From: Pseudomonas gozinkensis
GTDB lineage: Bacteria; Pseudomonadota; Gammaproteobacteria; Pseudomonadales; Pseudomonadaceae
Direction of reading: 5' to 3'
Assembly (NCBI RefSeq): GCF_014863585.1
Contig: NZ_CP062253.1
Coordinates: forward strand, 2,196,501 to 2,260,500
DNA: 64,000 nt
Shown here: one piece after another, positions 54,593 to 62,971 of the stretch
How the letters are laid out: every line of letters begins with the position of its first letter
Position numbering within the stretch: the stretch's first letter is position 1
Program-made: the position numbers and the translations under genes
Notes under the pieces: generated by a model
Told to the model about the DNA's origin: nothing
Database searches by the model: none
The model's input: the letters and a program-made list of their open reading frames with translations, nothing else

Positions 54593-56146
54593 ATGTCAGT
54601 TTCCGCTCCGAACGCTGTCCTCTCGGTCAGCGGTATCGGCAAGACCTATGCGCAACCGGTTCTGACCGGCATCGACCTGACGTTGATGCGCGGTGAAGTG
54701 CTGGCGTTGACCGGCGAGAACGGTGCCGGCAAAAGCACCCTGTCGAAGATCATCGGCGGGCTGGTCACACCCACCACCGGCCAGATGCAGTTCCAGGGCA
54801 AGGAATATCGCCCCGGCAGCCGCACGCAGGCTGAAGAGCTGGGTGTGCGCATGGTCATGCAAGAGCTCAATCTGCTGCCGACCCTTTCGGTGGCGGAGAA
54901 TCTGTTTCTCGACAACCTGCCAAGCAACGGTGGCTGGATCAGTCGCAAGCAGCTGCGCAAGGCCGCCATCGAAGCCATGGCCCAAGTCGGCCTCGATGCC
55001 ATCGACCCGGACACACTCGTCGGCGAGCTGGGCATCGGTCACCAGCAGATGGTCGAGATCGCCCGTAACCTGATCGGCGATTGCCACGTGCTGATTCTCG
55101 ACGAACCGACCGCAATGCTGACCGCGCGGGAGGTCGAGATGCTGTTCGAGCAGATCACTCGGTTGCAGGCGCGCGGCGTCTCGATCATCTACATCTCTCA
55201 TCGCCTCGAAGAACTGGCTCGGGTCGCACAGCGTATTGCCGTGCTGCGTGACGGCAACCTGGTTTGCGTTGAACCGATGGCCAACTACAACAGCGAGCAA
55301 CTGGTCACCCTGATGGTCGGTCGCGAGCTGGGCGAGCATATCGATCTGGGGGCTCGCCATATCGGCGCACCGGCCTTGACGATCAAAGGCCTGAGCCGCT
55401 CCGACAAGGTGCGCGATGTGTCCTTTGAAGTGCGCGCTGGTGAGATTTTTGGTATCTCGGGTCTGATCGGGGCAGGGCGCACCGAGCTTTTGCGGCTGAT
55501 CTTCGGAGCCGATGTCGCGGACAGCGGCACGGTGGCGCTCGGTTCTCCGGCAAAAACGGTGAGCATTCGCTCGCCAGTCGATGCGGTGCGCAACGGTATC
55601 GCCTTGATCACCGAAGATCGCAAGGGCGAAGGCCTGCTGTTGAGTCAGTCGATCAGCGCCAACATTGCCCTGGGCAACATGCCGGAAATTTCCAGCGGCG
55701 GGTTCGTCAACAACGGCGATGAAACGAAGCTCGCGCAGCGACAGATCGACGCCATGCGCATTCGCAGTTCCAGCCCGACGCAACTGGTGTCCGAGCTGTC
55801 CGGCGGCAACCAGCAAAAAGTGGTGATCGGGCGCTGGCTTGAGCGCGACTGTTCGGTCCTGCTGTTCGACGAGCCGACTCGCGGCATCGATGTCGGCGCC
55901 AAATTCGATATCTATGCCTTGCTCGGCGAATTGACCCGTCAGGGCAAGGCGCTGGTTGTGGTGTCCAGTGATCTGCGTGAGTTGATGCTGATCTGCGACC
56001 GTATCGGCGTGCTGTCGGCAGGGCGTCTGATCGACACCTTCGAGCGCGACAGCTGGACCCAGGATGACTTGCTTGCCGCCGCGTTCGCCGGCTACCAGAA
56101 ACGTGATGCGCTGCTCAACGAAGCAGCGCCTAGGGATCTCCCATGA
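54593..56146 (+). CDS. rbsA: Ribose ABC transporter ATP-binding protein
   Basis: RbsA (517 residues) has two ABC ATPase domains and drives ribose import from the cytosolic side. Domain 1: Walker A GENGAGKST (near residue 41-49), Walker B VLILDEPTAML (near 164). Domain 2 (from about 255): signature SGGNQQKVVIGRWL (near 402-415) and Walker B VLLFDEPTRGIDVGAK. As in other sugar importers of this class, the second Walker A is degenerate (ISGLIGAGRTELLR). I use the ATG at 54593; a start 4 codons earlier is possible. It overlaps rbsC by 4 bases. Confidence 0.95.
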   Translation: MSVSAPNAVLSVSGIGKTYAQPVLTGIDLTLMRGEVLALTGENGAGKSTLSKIIGGLVTPTTGQMQFQGKEYRPGSRTQAEELGVRMVMQELNLLPTLSVAENLFLDNLPSNGGWISRKQLRKAAIEAMAQVGLDAIDPDTLVGELGIGHQQMVEIARNLIGDCHVLILDEPTAMLTAREVEMLFEQITRLQARGVSIIYISHRLEELARVAQRIAVLRDGNLVCVEPMANYNSEQLVTLMVGRELGEHIDLGARHIGAPALTIKGLSRSDKVRDVSFEVRAGEIFGISGLIGAGRTELLRLIFGADVADSGTVALGSPAKTVSIRSPVDAVRNGIALITEDRKGEGLLLSQSISANIALGNMPEISSGGFVNNGDETKLAQRQIDAMRIRSSSPTQLVSELSGGNQQKVVIGRWLERDCSVLLFDEPTRGIDVGAKFDIYALLGELTRQGKALVVVSSDLRELMLICDRIGVLSAGRLIDTFERDSWTQDDLLAAAFAGYQKRDALLNEAAPRDLP

Positions 56147-57120
56147 AAACTGCATCTTCCGCCGGCAAATCCAGTGGCAATTTCTACGGCCTCGGCACTT
56201 ATCTGGGGCTCGCCGGTGCCTTGCTGGCAATGATTGCGCTGTTCTCGGTCATGAGCAGCCATTTCCTGTCGTATAACACCTTCAGCACCCTGGCCAACCA
56301 GATTCCCGACCTGATGGTTCTGGCGGTGGGCATGACGTTCGTCCTGATCATCGGCGGGATCGACCTGTCGGTAGGCTCGGTGCTGGCACTCGCGGCCTCC
56401 ACGGTCAGCGTGGCGATTCTTGGCTGGGGCTGGAGCGTATTGCCGGCTGCCTTGTTGGGGATGGCCGTCGCGGCGTTGGCCGGCACGGTTACCGGCTCGA
56501 TTACCGTGGCGTGGCGAATTCCGTCATTCATTGTGTCGCTCGGTGTGCTGGAGATGGCCCGTGGCCTGGCCTATCAGATGACCGGTTCGCGCACGGCCTA
56601 CATCGGTGACTCGTTCGCCTGGCTGTCGAACCCGATCGCATTCGGTATTTCGCCGTCGTTCATCATTGCCTTGCTGGTTATCTTCGTTGCCCAGGCCGTT
56701 CTGACCCGTACCGTGTTCGGTCGCTACCTGATCGGCATTGGCACCAACGAAGAAGCGGTGCGTCTGGCGGGGATCAATCCCAAGCCCTACAAGATCCTGG
56801 TGTTCAGCCTGATGGGCCTGCTTGCCGGCATTGCGGCGCTGTTCCAGATTTCCCGGCTGGAAGCGGCCGATCCGAATGCCGGTTCCGGCCTTGAACTGCA
56901 AGTGATCGCTGCCGTGGTGATCGGCGGCACCAGTCTGATGGGTGGGCGTGGTTCGGTGATCAGTACCTTTTTCGGTGTGCTGATCATCTCCGTGCTGGCG
57001 GCCGGTCTTGCGCAGATTGGCGCGACCGAGCCGACCAAGCGCATCATCACGGGTGCTGTGATCGTGATCGCCGTGGTGCTCGACACCTATCGCAGTCAAC
57101 GCGCAAGCCGACGGGGCTGA
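56143..57120 (+). CDS. rbsC: Ribose ABC transporter permease
   Basis: RbsC (325 residues) is the inner-membrane channel for ribose, acting as a dimer with RbsA. It has about 8-10 hydrophobic segments and the family stretches TFVLIIGGIDLSVGSVLALA (near residue 64-83) and GTNEEAVRLAGINPKPYKILVF (near 202-223, the contact with the ATPase). AAVVIGGTSLMGGRGSVISTFFG near 257 is also typical. It is translationally coupled to rbsA and is followed 3 bases later by rbsR. Confidence 0.95.
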   Translation: MKTASSAGKSSGNFYGLGTYLGLAGALLAMIALFSVMSSHFLSYNTFSTLANQIPDLMVLAVGMTFVLIIGGIDLSVGSVLALAASTVSVAILGWGWSVLPAALLGMAVAALAGTVTGSITVAWRIPSFIVSLGVLEMARGLAYQMTGSRTAYIGDSFAWLSNPIAFGISPSFIIALLVIFVAQAVLTRTVFGRYLIGIGTNEEAVRLAGINPKPYKILVFSLMGLLAGIAALFQISRLEAADPNAGSGLELQVIAAVVIGGTSLMGGRGSVISTFFGVLIISVLAAGLAQIGATEPTKRIITGAVIVIAVVLDTYRSQRASRRG

Positions 57121-57123
57121 TAA

Positions 57124-58143
57124 ATGGCAACGATCAAGGATGTGGCGGCACTTGCAGGAATTTCCTACACGACCGTGTCCCACGTAGTGAACAAGACCCG
57201 ACCGGTGAGCGAAGAAGTGCGGCTCAAGGTCGAGGCGGCAATCAAGAGTCTCGACTATGTGCCGAGCGCCGTGGCCCGTTCGCTGAAAGCGAAAACCACC
57301 GCCACCATCGGCTTGCTGGTGCCCAACAGCCTCAACCCGTACTTCGCTGAGCTGGCGCGCGGGATCGAGGATTACTGCGAGCGTAACGGCTACTGCGTGA
57401 TTCTCTGCAACTCCGACGACAACCCGGACAAGCAGCGCAGCTACCTGCGGGTCCTGCTGGAAAAGCGCATCGACGGCCTGATCGTCGCCTCGGCGGGTGG
57501 CGACAGTGGTCTGGCGCAAGGACTGGCGGGCGTAAAGACGCCGATGGTGATTGTCGACCGTGGACTTGAAGGCGTGGACGCCGACCTGGTGCGCATCGAT
57601 CACGAATATGGCGCGTACCTCGCGACGCGGCATCTGCTTGAGCTCGGACATCGGGATATCGCCACGATCGGTGGCCCGGCCAGCACCAGCGTCGCGCAAA
57701 TGCGTCAGGCCGGTTTTTCTCGAGCGCTGAAAGAGGCCGGTGTTGAAGTGCCTCCGTCGCGCATGCTGGAAAGTGACTTCACCAGCACCGGCGGTTACAG
57801 CGCGGCTTCCGTCCTGCTTGAGCGCAATCCGCCGAGCGCGATCTTCGCCGGTAACGACATGATCGGTATCGGGGTGCTGCGGGCGGCGGCGGAACGCAAC
57901 GTGCGCGTGCCCGCCGAGCTGTCGGTGATCGGCTTCGACGATATCCAGATGAGTCGTTACGTGTATCCAGCGCTGACGACCGTGGGCCAGTCGATCCTGC
58001 AACTGGGCGAGATGGCTGCGGAAGTGTTGTTGCGAAGAATTGCTACGCCGGATCTGGCGACGGATCAGCGGATCGTGACCCCGAGTATTGTCCTGCGCGA
58101 ATCGACTGCACCGCTGTCCGGCGTGTTCACCGAATACCGCTGA
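57124..58143 (+). CDS. rbsR: LacI-family ribose operon repressor
   Basis: RbsR (339 residues) has a LacI-type helix-turn-helix at residues 1-25 (MATIKDVAALAGISYTTVSHVVNKT), a hinge helix with PSAVARSLK (near 52-60) and a ribose-binding-like effector domain (from 62). The residues of the hinge that contact CpG-centred operators are present, and the operator CGCAAACGTTTGCG upstream of rbsB fits. It lies inside the operon it controls, between rbsC and rbsK, as in other pseudomonads, so derepression raises the repressor too. Confidence 0.93.
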   Translation: MATIKDVAALAGISYTTVSHVVNKTRPVSEEVRLKVEAAIKSLDYVPSAVARSLKAKTTATIGLLVPNSLNPYFAELARGIEDYCERNGYCVILCNSDDNPDKQRSYLRVLLEKRIDGLIVASAGGDSGLAQGLAGVKTPMVIVDRGLEGVDADLVRIDHEYGAYLATRHLLELGHRDIATIGGPASTSVAQMRQAGFSRALKEAGVEVPPSRMLESDFTSTGGYSAASVLLERNPPSAIFAGNDMIGIGVLRAAAERNVRVPAELSVIGFDDIQMSRYVYPALTTVGQSILQLGEMAAEVLLRRIATPDLATDQRIVTPSIVLRESTAPLSGVFTEYR

Positions 58144-58166
58144 AACGAATTGAAGAGTAGTGATGT

Positions 58167-59084
58167 ATGTCCGCAAATGTAGTGGTAATAGGCAGCCTGA
58201 ACATGGACCTGGTCACCCGGGCGCCGCGTTTGCCCCGGGGTGGTGAGACGCTGATCGGCCATTCCTTCGCGACCGTGTCCGGTGGCAAGGGCGCCAATCA
58301 GGCGGTGGCTGCTGCGCGGCTGGGTGCGAAGGTGTCGATGGTCGGCTGTGTCGGCAACGATGACTATGGCGTGCAATTGCGCGACGCGTTGCTGGCCGAG
58401 CAGATCGATTGTCAGGCGGTCAGCGTGGTGGAAGATTCCAGTGGCGTGGCGCTGATCGTGGTCGATGACAACAGTCAGAACGCGATTGTCATCGTGGCCG
58501 GTGCCAATGGTTCGATGACTCCGGCGGTTGTCGACCGGTTCGACGCTGTTCTGCAGGCTGCCGATGTGATCATCTGCCAGCTGGAAATACCCGATGCCAC
58601 CGTAGGCCATGCCCTGAAGCGCGGGCATGAACTGGGCAAGACGGTCATCCTCAACCCGGCGCCGGCCAGTCGCCCGCTGCCGGCGGATTGGTTTGCGGCC
58701 ATCGATTACCTGATTCCCAACGAGAGCGAGGCCGCCGCCCTCAGCGGTTTGCCGGTGGACTCGCTGGCGACCGCTGAAAAAGCCGCTGAGCACCTTATTT
58801 CAATGGGCGCTGGCAAAGTCATCATTACGCTGGGCGCTCAAGGGTCCTTGTTCGCCAATGGCACGGGTTACCAGCATTTTCCTGCACCGAAAGTGAAGGC
58901 TGTCGATACCACTGCCGCCGGGGACACCTTTGTCGGCGGGTTTGCGGCTGCACTGGCGGCCGGCAAAGCCGTGGACGAGGCCATTCGTTTTGGACAGATC
59001 GCTGCGGCCCTGTCGGTTACCCGGGCAGGTGCCCAGCCCTCCATTCCCACCACCTCCGACGTACAGGCATTCAAACCCGCATGA
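58167..59084 (+). CDS. rbsK: Ribokinase
   Basis: RbsK (305 residues) phosphorylates ribose at O5 with ATP in the cytosol, bringing it into the pentose phosphate pathway. The PfkB signatures are [28 protein letters not shown] (near residue 27-53) and [20 protein letters not shown] (near 250-269), with the catalytic Asp in AAGDTF. The NESEA motif [10 protein letters not shown] is near 184. The ATG at 58167 opens the conserved [15 protein letters not shown]. Its end overlaps rbsD by 4 bases. Confidence 0.96.
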   Translation: MSANVVVIGSLNMDLVTRAPRLPRGGETLIGHSFATVSGGKGANQAVAAARLGAKVSMVGCVGNDDYGVQLRDALLAEQIDCQAVSVVEDSSGVALIVVDDNSQNAIVIVAGANGSMTPAVVDRFDAVLQAADVIICQLEIPDATVGHALKRGHELGKTVILNPAPASRPLPADWFAAIDYLIPNESEAAALSGLPVDSLATAEKAAEHLISMGAGKVIITLGAQGSLFANGTGYQHFPAPKVKAVDTTAAGDTFVGGFAAALAAGKAVDEAIRFGQIAAALSVTRAGAQPSIPTTSDVQAFKPA

Positions 59085-59485
59085 AAAAGACTCCTTTGCT
59101 CAATGTCGCCCTGTCGCGGCTGATTGCTTCCCTCGGCCACGGCGACATGGTCGTGATCGGCGACGCCGGCCTGCCGGTACCGCCGGGTGTCGAGTTGATC
59201 GACCTGGCGCTGACGCACGGCGTACCGGATTTCGTCAGCACCCTGAAAGTCGTGCTCAGTGAGATGCAGGTGGAAAGCCACGCGCTGGCCAAGGAGATTT
59301 TCGACAAGCAACCGACTGCGCTGTCCACGCTGGACGAGCTGAATGACGAAGGCTCGCTGGGGAGGCGTGACCTGCTCAGTCACGAGCAATTCAAAGTGCT
59401 CAGCCGACAGGCACGAGCGATCGTTCGTACGGGCGAATGCCAGCCGTACTGCAACATCGTGCTGGTGTCTGGAGTTACGTTCTAA
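59081..59485 (+). CDS. rbsD: D-ribose pyranase
   Basis: RbsD (134 residues) speeds the change of ribose between pyranose and furanose forms, supplying the form used by ribokinase. Typical parts are [24 protein letters not shown] (near residues 8-31, with catalytic His20-type residue), [11 protein letters not shown] (near 45) and the C-terminal [19 protein letters not shown]. It is coupled to rbsK by an ATGA overlap and is followed by the nucleoside hydrolase gene 44 bases later without a terminator. Confidence 0.95.
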   Translation: MKKTPLLNVALSRLIASLGHGDMVVIGDAGLPVPPGVELIDLALTHGVPDFVSTLKVVLSEMQVESHALAKEIFDKQPTALSTLDELNDEGSLGRRDLLSHEQFKVLSRQARAIVRTGECQPYCNIVLVSGVTF

Positions 59486-59529
59486 ACAGGGTTCGCCCCT
59501 TTTGATTTCATCTGCACAAGGAATGCGCC

Positions 59530-60558
59530 ATGCACCGCTATGCTCAAAAAATGCATCAATTGATTCGGAGTCTGCTGCTTTTGTCCGTGATAACCGCGAC
59601 CGGCGCCCAGGCGGCGGAAAAGATCGACCTGATCATCGACACCGATCCGGGCGCCGACGACGTGGTCGCCCTGTTGTTTGCCCTGGCCTCCCCGGAGGAG
59701 CTGAACATTCGTGCGTTGACCACCGTTGCCGGCAACGTGCGTCTGGACAAGACTTCGCGCAATGCCCGGTTGGCCCGTGAGTGGGCAGGGCGGGAGGAGA
59801 TTCCGGTGTACGCCGGTGCGCCGAAACCGCTGATGCGTACGCCGATCTACGCTGAAAACATTCATGGCAAGGAAGGCTTGTCGGGTGTCGCCGTGCACGA
59901 GCCGAAGAAGGGGCTGGCCGAAGGCAACGCGGTCAACTACCTGATCGACACCCTGAAAAAAGCCAAGCCACACAGCATCACCATCGCGATGCTCGGCCCG
60001 CAGACCAACCTGGCGCTGGCGCTGATCCAGGAGCCGGAGATCGTTCAGGGGATCAAGGAAGTGGTGGTCATGGGGGGCGCCCACTTCAACGGCGGCAACA
60101 TCACGCCAGTGGCCGAGTTCAACCTGTACGCCGACCCGCAGGCAGCAGAGGTGGTACTGAAAAGCGGTGTGAAACTGACTTACCTGCCGCTGGACGTGAC
60201 TCACAAGATCCTGACCAGCGATGCGCGCCTGAAGCAGATCGCGGCGCTTAACAACAATGCAAGCAAGATTGTCGGCGACATCCTCAACGAGTACATCAAA
60301 GGGGATATGGAGCACTACGGCATTCCGGGTGGCCCGGTGCATGACGCCACTGTCGTGGCTTATCTGCTCAAGCCTGAGCTGTTCACCGGTCGGTCGGTGA
60401 ATGTGGTGGTCGACAGCCGTGAGGGTCCGACGTTCGGCCAGACCATTGTCGACTGGTATGACGGCCTGAAGGCACCGAAGAACGCCTTCTGGGTGGAGAA
60501 CGGCGATGCCCAGGGCTTCTTCGATCTGCTGACCGAGCGTCTGAAGCGCCTGAAGTAA
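59530..60558 (+). CDS. Exported nucleoside hydrolase
   Basis: The 342-residue enzyme belongs to the inosine-uridine nucleoside hydrolase family, splitting ribonucleosides into base and ribose. The Ca-binding active-site motif DTDPGADDVVALLFAL is at residues 36-51. A family stretch NLALALIQEPEIVQGIKEVVVMGGAHFNGGNITPVAEFN lies near 158-196, and the conserved catalytic-His region is GGPVHDATVVAYLL near 266. Unlike most family members it has a signal peptide (residues 1-32, ending ATGAQAAEK), so it should work in the periplasm. As last gene of the ribose operon it would release ribose for RbsB. Ribosome site AAGGAA. Confidence 0.9.
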   Translation: MHRYAQKMHQLIRSLLLLSVITATGAQAAEKIDLIIDTDPGADDVVALLFALASPEELNIRALTTVAGNVRLDKTSRNARLAREWAGREEIPVYAGAPKPLMRTPIYAENIHGKEGLSGVAVHEPKKGLAEGNAVNYLIDTLKKAKPHSITIAMLGPQTNLALALIQEPEIVQGIKEVVVMGGAHFNGGNITPVAEFNLYADPQAAEVVLKSGVKLTYLPLDVTHKILTSDARLKQIAALNNNASKIVGDILNEYIKGDMEHYGIPGGPVHDATVVAYLLKPELFTGRSVNVVVDSREGPTFGQTIVDWYDGLKAPKNAFWVENGDAQGFFDLLTERLKRLK

Positions 60559-60591
60559 GCTATACGCCCGCGAGTGCCAGCTTGCGGGCTT

Positions 60592-60804
60592 TTACTCCCT
60601 CTCGGTGTCCGATGTCCCTTTGAAGTCATCGGGATACTTCTCGAACAGCTGGGCGATGAACGACTGCGCGCCTTGCGTTCCCAGCGTCTTCACCAGCAAG
60701 TCGATGCTGATCAATGCCAATTCCTCCGGGCTGCCCGGACTGTAAGAGCTGTGCCCTTGCGGCCAGGTGGCCTTGATGTCGGCGGTAATGCTTACGGTGG
60801 TCAT
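60592..60804 (-). CDS. Small conserved protein of unknown function
   Basis: The 70-residue protein begins MTTVSITADIKATWPQGHSSYSPGSPEELALISIDLLV and is mildly acidic, soluble and without signal or membrane segment. The ribosome site is weak. I recognise no domain. Reading-frame length, base composition and Pseudomonas-like codon use support it as a gene; it is divergent from the next small gene at 60934 and convergent with the nucleoside hydrolase gene. Confidence 0.6.
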   Translation of the reverse strand: MTTVSITADIKATWPQGHSSYSPGSPEELALISIDLLVKTLGTQGAQSFIAQLFEKYPDDFKGTSDTERE

Positions 60805-60933
60805 GGCAAGGCTCGGTCACGATATCGGAGTCTTGAGTTAACCACTTTGCCGAGCGTTTGGCACTGCGACTTAGGCATGAGCGCAGGGCTATGCGACACT
60901 TGGTCGTTTCCGCCAAAAAACAAGGATTGCGCT

Positions 60934-61239
60934 GTGCAGATCGATTTGAATAGCCCCGACGGCCTGACACTTGATGCTGTCCGCCGGATGCTGGCGTCGG
61001 CCAGTGATGATGAACACACCCAACTGCGCGTGACCAAGGGCGGGATTGCCTATATCTCTTCGGGTGTCACTGGCGGTCAGGACATTGACGGCCTGTTGTT
61101 TCGCCTGGAAACCTGGGCAAAAGGCTCGGGGTATGTGGGAAATGTCGCAGCGAGCGACGAAGTCTGGGTCATGCAGATCTTCAATGCGCTCAAGGATAAC
61201 TGGCCGAATCCGCCCTTCGACTACATTGATGTCTACTGA
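60934..61239 (+). CDS. Small conserved protein of unknown function
   Basis: The 101-residue protein begins M(V)QIDLNSPDGLTLDAVRRMLASASDDEHTQLRVTKGGIAYISSGVTGG. It starts with GTG at 60934, with AAGGA seven bases upstream; the longer frame from 60574 runs against the opposite-strand gene and is rejected. It seems a compact alpha/beta protein with no export signal. Tryptophan-rich C-terminal part (ETWAKGSGYVGNVAASDEVWVMQIFNALKDNWPNPPFDY). I do not know its function or family. Confidence 0.7.
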   Translation: MQIDLNSPDGLTLDAVRRMLASASDDEHTQLRVTKGGIAYISSGVTGGQDIDGLLFRLETWAKGSGYVGNVAASDEVWVMQIFNALKDNWPNPPFDYIDVY

Positions 61240-61406
61240 GCGTCATTAATATTCAGTGACGTTTTACGAGGTGATGCTTCAGGCGTTGCTCAGGCACACT
61301 CGGCGTTTTTCCGATCGTGGGGCAGGGTGACAGCACTCACCGTGAAACCAAACGCCGTATTGGCGGTCGCACGATCTCTGCTCAAAATTGAAATAAGGAG
61401 GCTTCA

Positions 61407-61724
61407 ATGCCTTGGAAGTTCGCGTCACTGGGTGCACTGATGGCCGTTGCTTTGTTGGGTGGTTGCACCACGACCTCCAGCGAGTCGCAGAAGGATCCCG
61501 TGGCGACTGAGGCCGGACATGGTCGTTGTGAAGCGTCAGCTGCGGAGTTCGCTCTCGGAAAGAAAGCTTCGCCGGAGCTCTTGGAGCAGGCGCGCAAAAA
61601 AGCCGGTGCGCAGAACGCCCGGTTCCTCAAGCCAAATGACATGATTACTTTGGAGTACCGCTCCGATCGCCTCAACCTGAATACTGATCAGAACCTGGTG
61701 GTCACTCGCGTCAACTGCGGCTGA
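61407..61724 (+). CDS. I78-family peptidase inhibitor-like lipoprotein
   Basis: The 105-residue protein has a lipoprotein signal (residues 1-20, LLGGCTTT, Cys about 20) and a mature part like the I78 family of small peptidase inhibitors: GRCEASAAEFALGKKASPELLEQARKKAGAQNARFLKPNDMIT (about 39-81) and the C-terminal RLNLNTDQNLVVTRVNCG, with two Cys that probably form a disulfide. It should sit in the periplasm on a membrane. Inhibition of a self or foreign protease is inferred from the family. Ribosome site AAGGAGG. A bidirectional terminator follows. Confidence 0.88.
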   Translation: MPWKFASLGALMAVALLGGCTTTSSESQKDPVATEAGHGRCEASAAEFALGKKASPELLEQARKKAGAQNARFLKPNDMITLEYRSDRLNLNTDQNLVVTRVNCG

Positions 61725-61749
61725 GTTTCGAGCTTTTGTTTCACCCATA

Positions 61750-61780
61750 AAAAACCCCGTCACATGGACGGGGTTTTTTT
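61750..61780. terminator. Bidirectional terminator between the I78 lipoprotein and cold-shock genes
   Basis: CCCCGTC (61755-61761) pairs with GACGGGG (61767-61773), flanked by AAAAA and TTTTTTT. Confidence 0.92.
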
Positions 61781-61794
61781 AGCGCGCCGGGAGA

Positions 61795-62007
61795 TTACTC
61801 TGGGCGAACTTGTGCAGCTTGCATACCCTTTTGGCCTTTCTCAGCCACGAAGGAAACGGTCTGGCCTTCTTTCAGGCTTTTGAAACCGTCGGATTCGATA
61901 GCTTTGAAGTGTACGAACAGGTCGTCACCGCCACCTTGAGGAGTGATGAAGCCGAAGCCTTTTTCATCGTTGAACCATTTAACGGTGCCGGTTTGGCGAT
62001 TAGACAT
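61795..62007 (-). CDS. Cold-shock-domain protein
   Basis: The 70-residue protein is a single cold-shock domain that binds single-stranded RNA and DNA and melts RNA structure. RNA-binding motifs RNP1 (KGFGFITP, residues 16-23) and RNP2 (LFVHF, near 30-34) are intact. Its start at 62007 ([17 protein letters not shown]) follows TTGGAG; a longer frame is leader. It resembles CapB/CspA-type proteins of pseudomonads; whether it is cold-induced or constitutive cannot be told, but it has about 100 bases or more of leader, often needed for cold control. Confidence 0.96.
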   Translation of the reverse strand: MSNRQTGTVKWFNDEKGFGFITPQGGGDDLFVHFKAIESDGFKSLKEGQTVSFVAEKGQKGMQAAQVRPE

Positions 62008-62237
62008 GGTGTATCTCCAAGAAACATATATTTTCAGTAGTACTGTGCTGCTCAGGCCAACTGGGCACACTGGGGTATCATAGTCGAAATGTTCGCTTTG
62101 GTAGCCCCCCGGACGTGCTGTTTGCCAATCAGTCGTGTTTTCTTTACTGCCTGTTTCGGCTGGAGGCCCCGGTTTAAAAGGCTTCTGGCGAAAAATAAAG
62201 ACAATAAAAAAACCTGTAAAACCTGCATAAATCGTAC

Positions 62238-62297
62238 GAAAAGGCCTGAATCAGATGCTTTTGAGCGGTGCTGGGAGCAGTGAAAAGGCCTGATTCA
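62238..62297. repeat. 16-bp direct repeat near the end of the small exported-protein gene
   Basis: GAAAAGGCCTGAATCA (62238-62253) recurs as GAAAAGGCCTGATTCA (62282-62297), one base different, 28 bases between. The second copy touches the stop codon of the minus-strand gene at 62298. Nature unknown. Confidence 0.6.
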
Positions 62298-62600
62298 TCA
62301 TTTTTTCGCCGGGGTGTTGGCCTTGCATTTGGCAATTTGCCCCAGGGCTTTCTGCTGCAGTTCCTGGCTAGCCTTGTTGTCCATCAGCGCCTGGATGTCG
62401 CTGGCCGGGTAGGACTTGATGGCATCGGCACCGCACGCGCAGTGGGATTTTGCTGCAGCGGCACCGATTTGCGGAGTGGCCGCCTGGGTGCACTGAGCCA
62501 TGTATTTATCACGCTCGCCCTTTGGCCAGTCGGCGTGGGCGCTCAGCGGCAGCAGCAAAACGAGGGGGGCGACTGCAGCAAGCAGGGTGTTAAGACGCAT
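62298..62600 (-). CDS. Small exported protein of unknown function
   Basis: The 100-residue protein has a signal peptide (residues 1-23, MRLNTLLAAVAPLVLLLPLSAHA) and a mature part DWPKGERDKYMAQCTQAATPQIGAAAAKSHCACGADAIKSYPASDIQALMDNK with four Cys (two of them as CAC), likely disulfide-bonded helices. It resembles a small periplasmic protein common in pseudomonads, which I cannot name. I use the ATG at 62600, with AAGGAGC upstream. It is divergent from thrS. Confidence 0.75.
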   Translation of the reverse strand: MRLNTLLAAVAPLVLLLPLSAHADWPKGERDKYMAQCTQAATPQIGAAAAKSHCACGADAIKSYPASDIQALMDNKASQELQQKALGQIAKCKANTPAKK

Positions 62601-62971
62601 GCGAGGATGCTCCTTGTGGGTCAATGTCTTGTTATCTGAGGGCCCAAAGGCCGATCAAGTTCAGCACTCTGGCATAAAACGGACGATTTGCCTCTCGGTA
62701 AAACCAGAGTGCATCGGTGACCGTTCATCTGTGCTAGCATGCCTGGCTCGGGCGTTCGCAGGCTCCGGATGGCCATAAGTCCCCGCAGCGGCAGCGTACG
62801 AACATTCTGAATTGAATCCCAGTCACTCTGGTTCGGTTTTCCGGTTGGCCGCAAGGCTCCTGCCGCTGTAAGGCAGGCGTTCGTCATTGAATGGCCTGGA
62901 TCGGATCTTGTACTGGCTCATCCCAACCCACGTGACCTTTGGTAGGGGTCACCACTAGGAGAGGAGGCGCC
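62601..62971. other. thrS leader and divergent intergenic region
   Basis: No gene is supported here; an 88-codon minus frame at 62621-62887 looks accidental. The part before thrS can form two competing folds: CAGCGGCAG (62786-62794) with CTGCCGCTG (62860-62868), or CCTGCC/GGCAGG (62859-62864 with 62872-62877) together with ACGAAC/GTTCGT (62798-62803 with 62879-62884). Confidence 0.5.

Noticed and set aside
62621..62887. 88-codon minus frame in the thrS leader
   Set aside because: No ribosome site or known similarity; it spans structured leader sequence.
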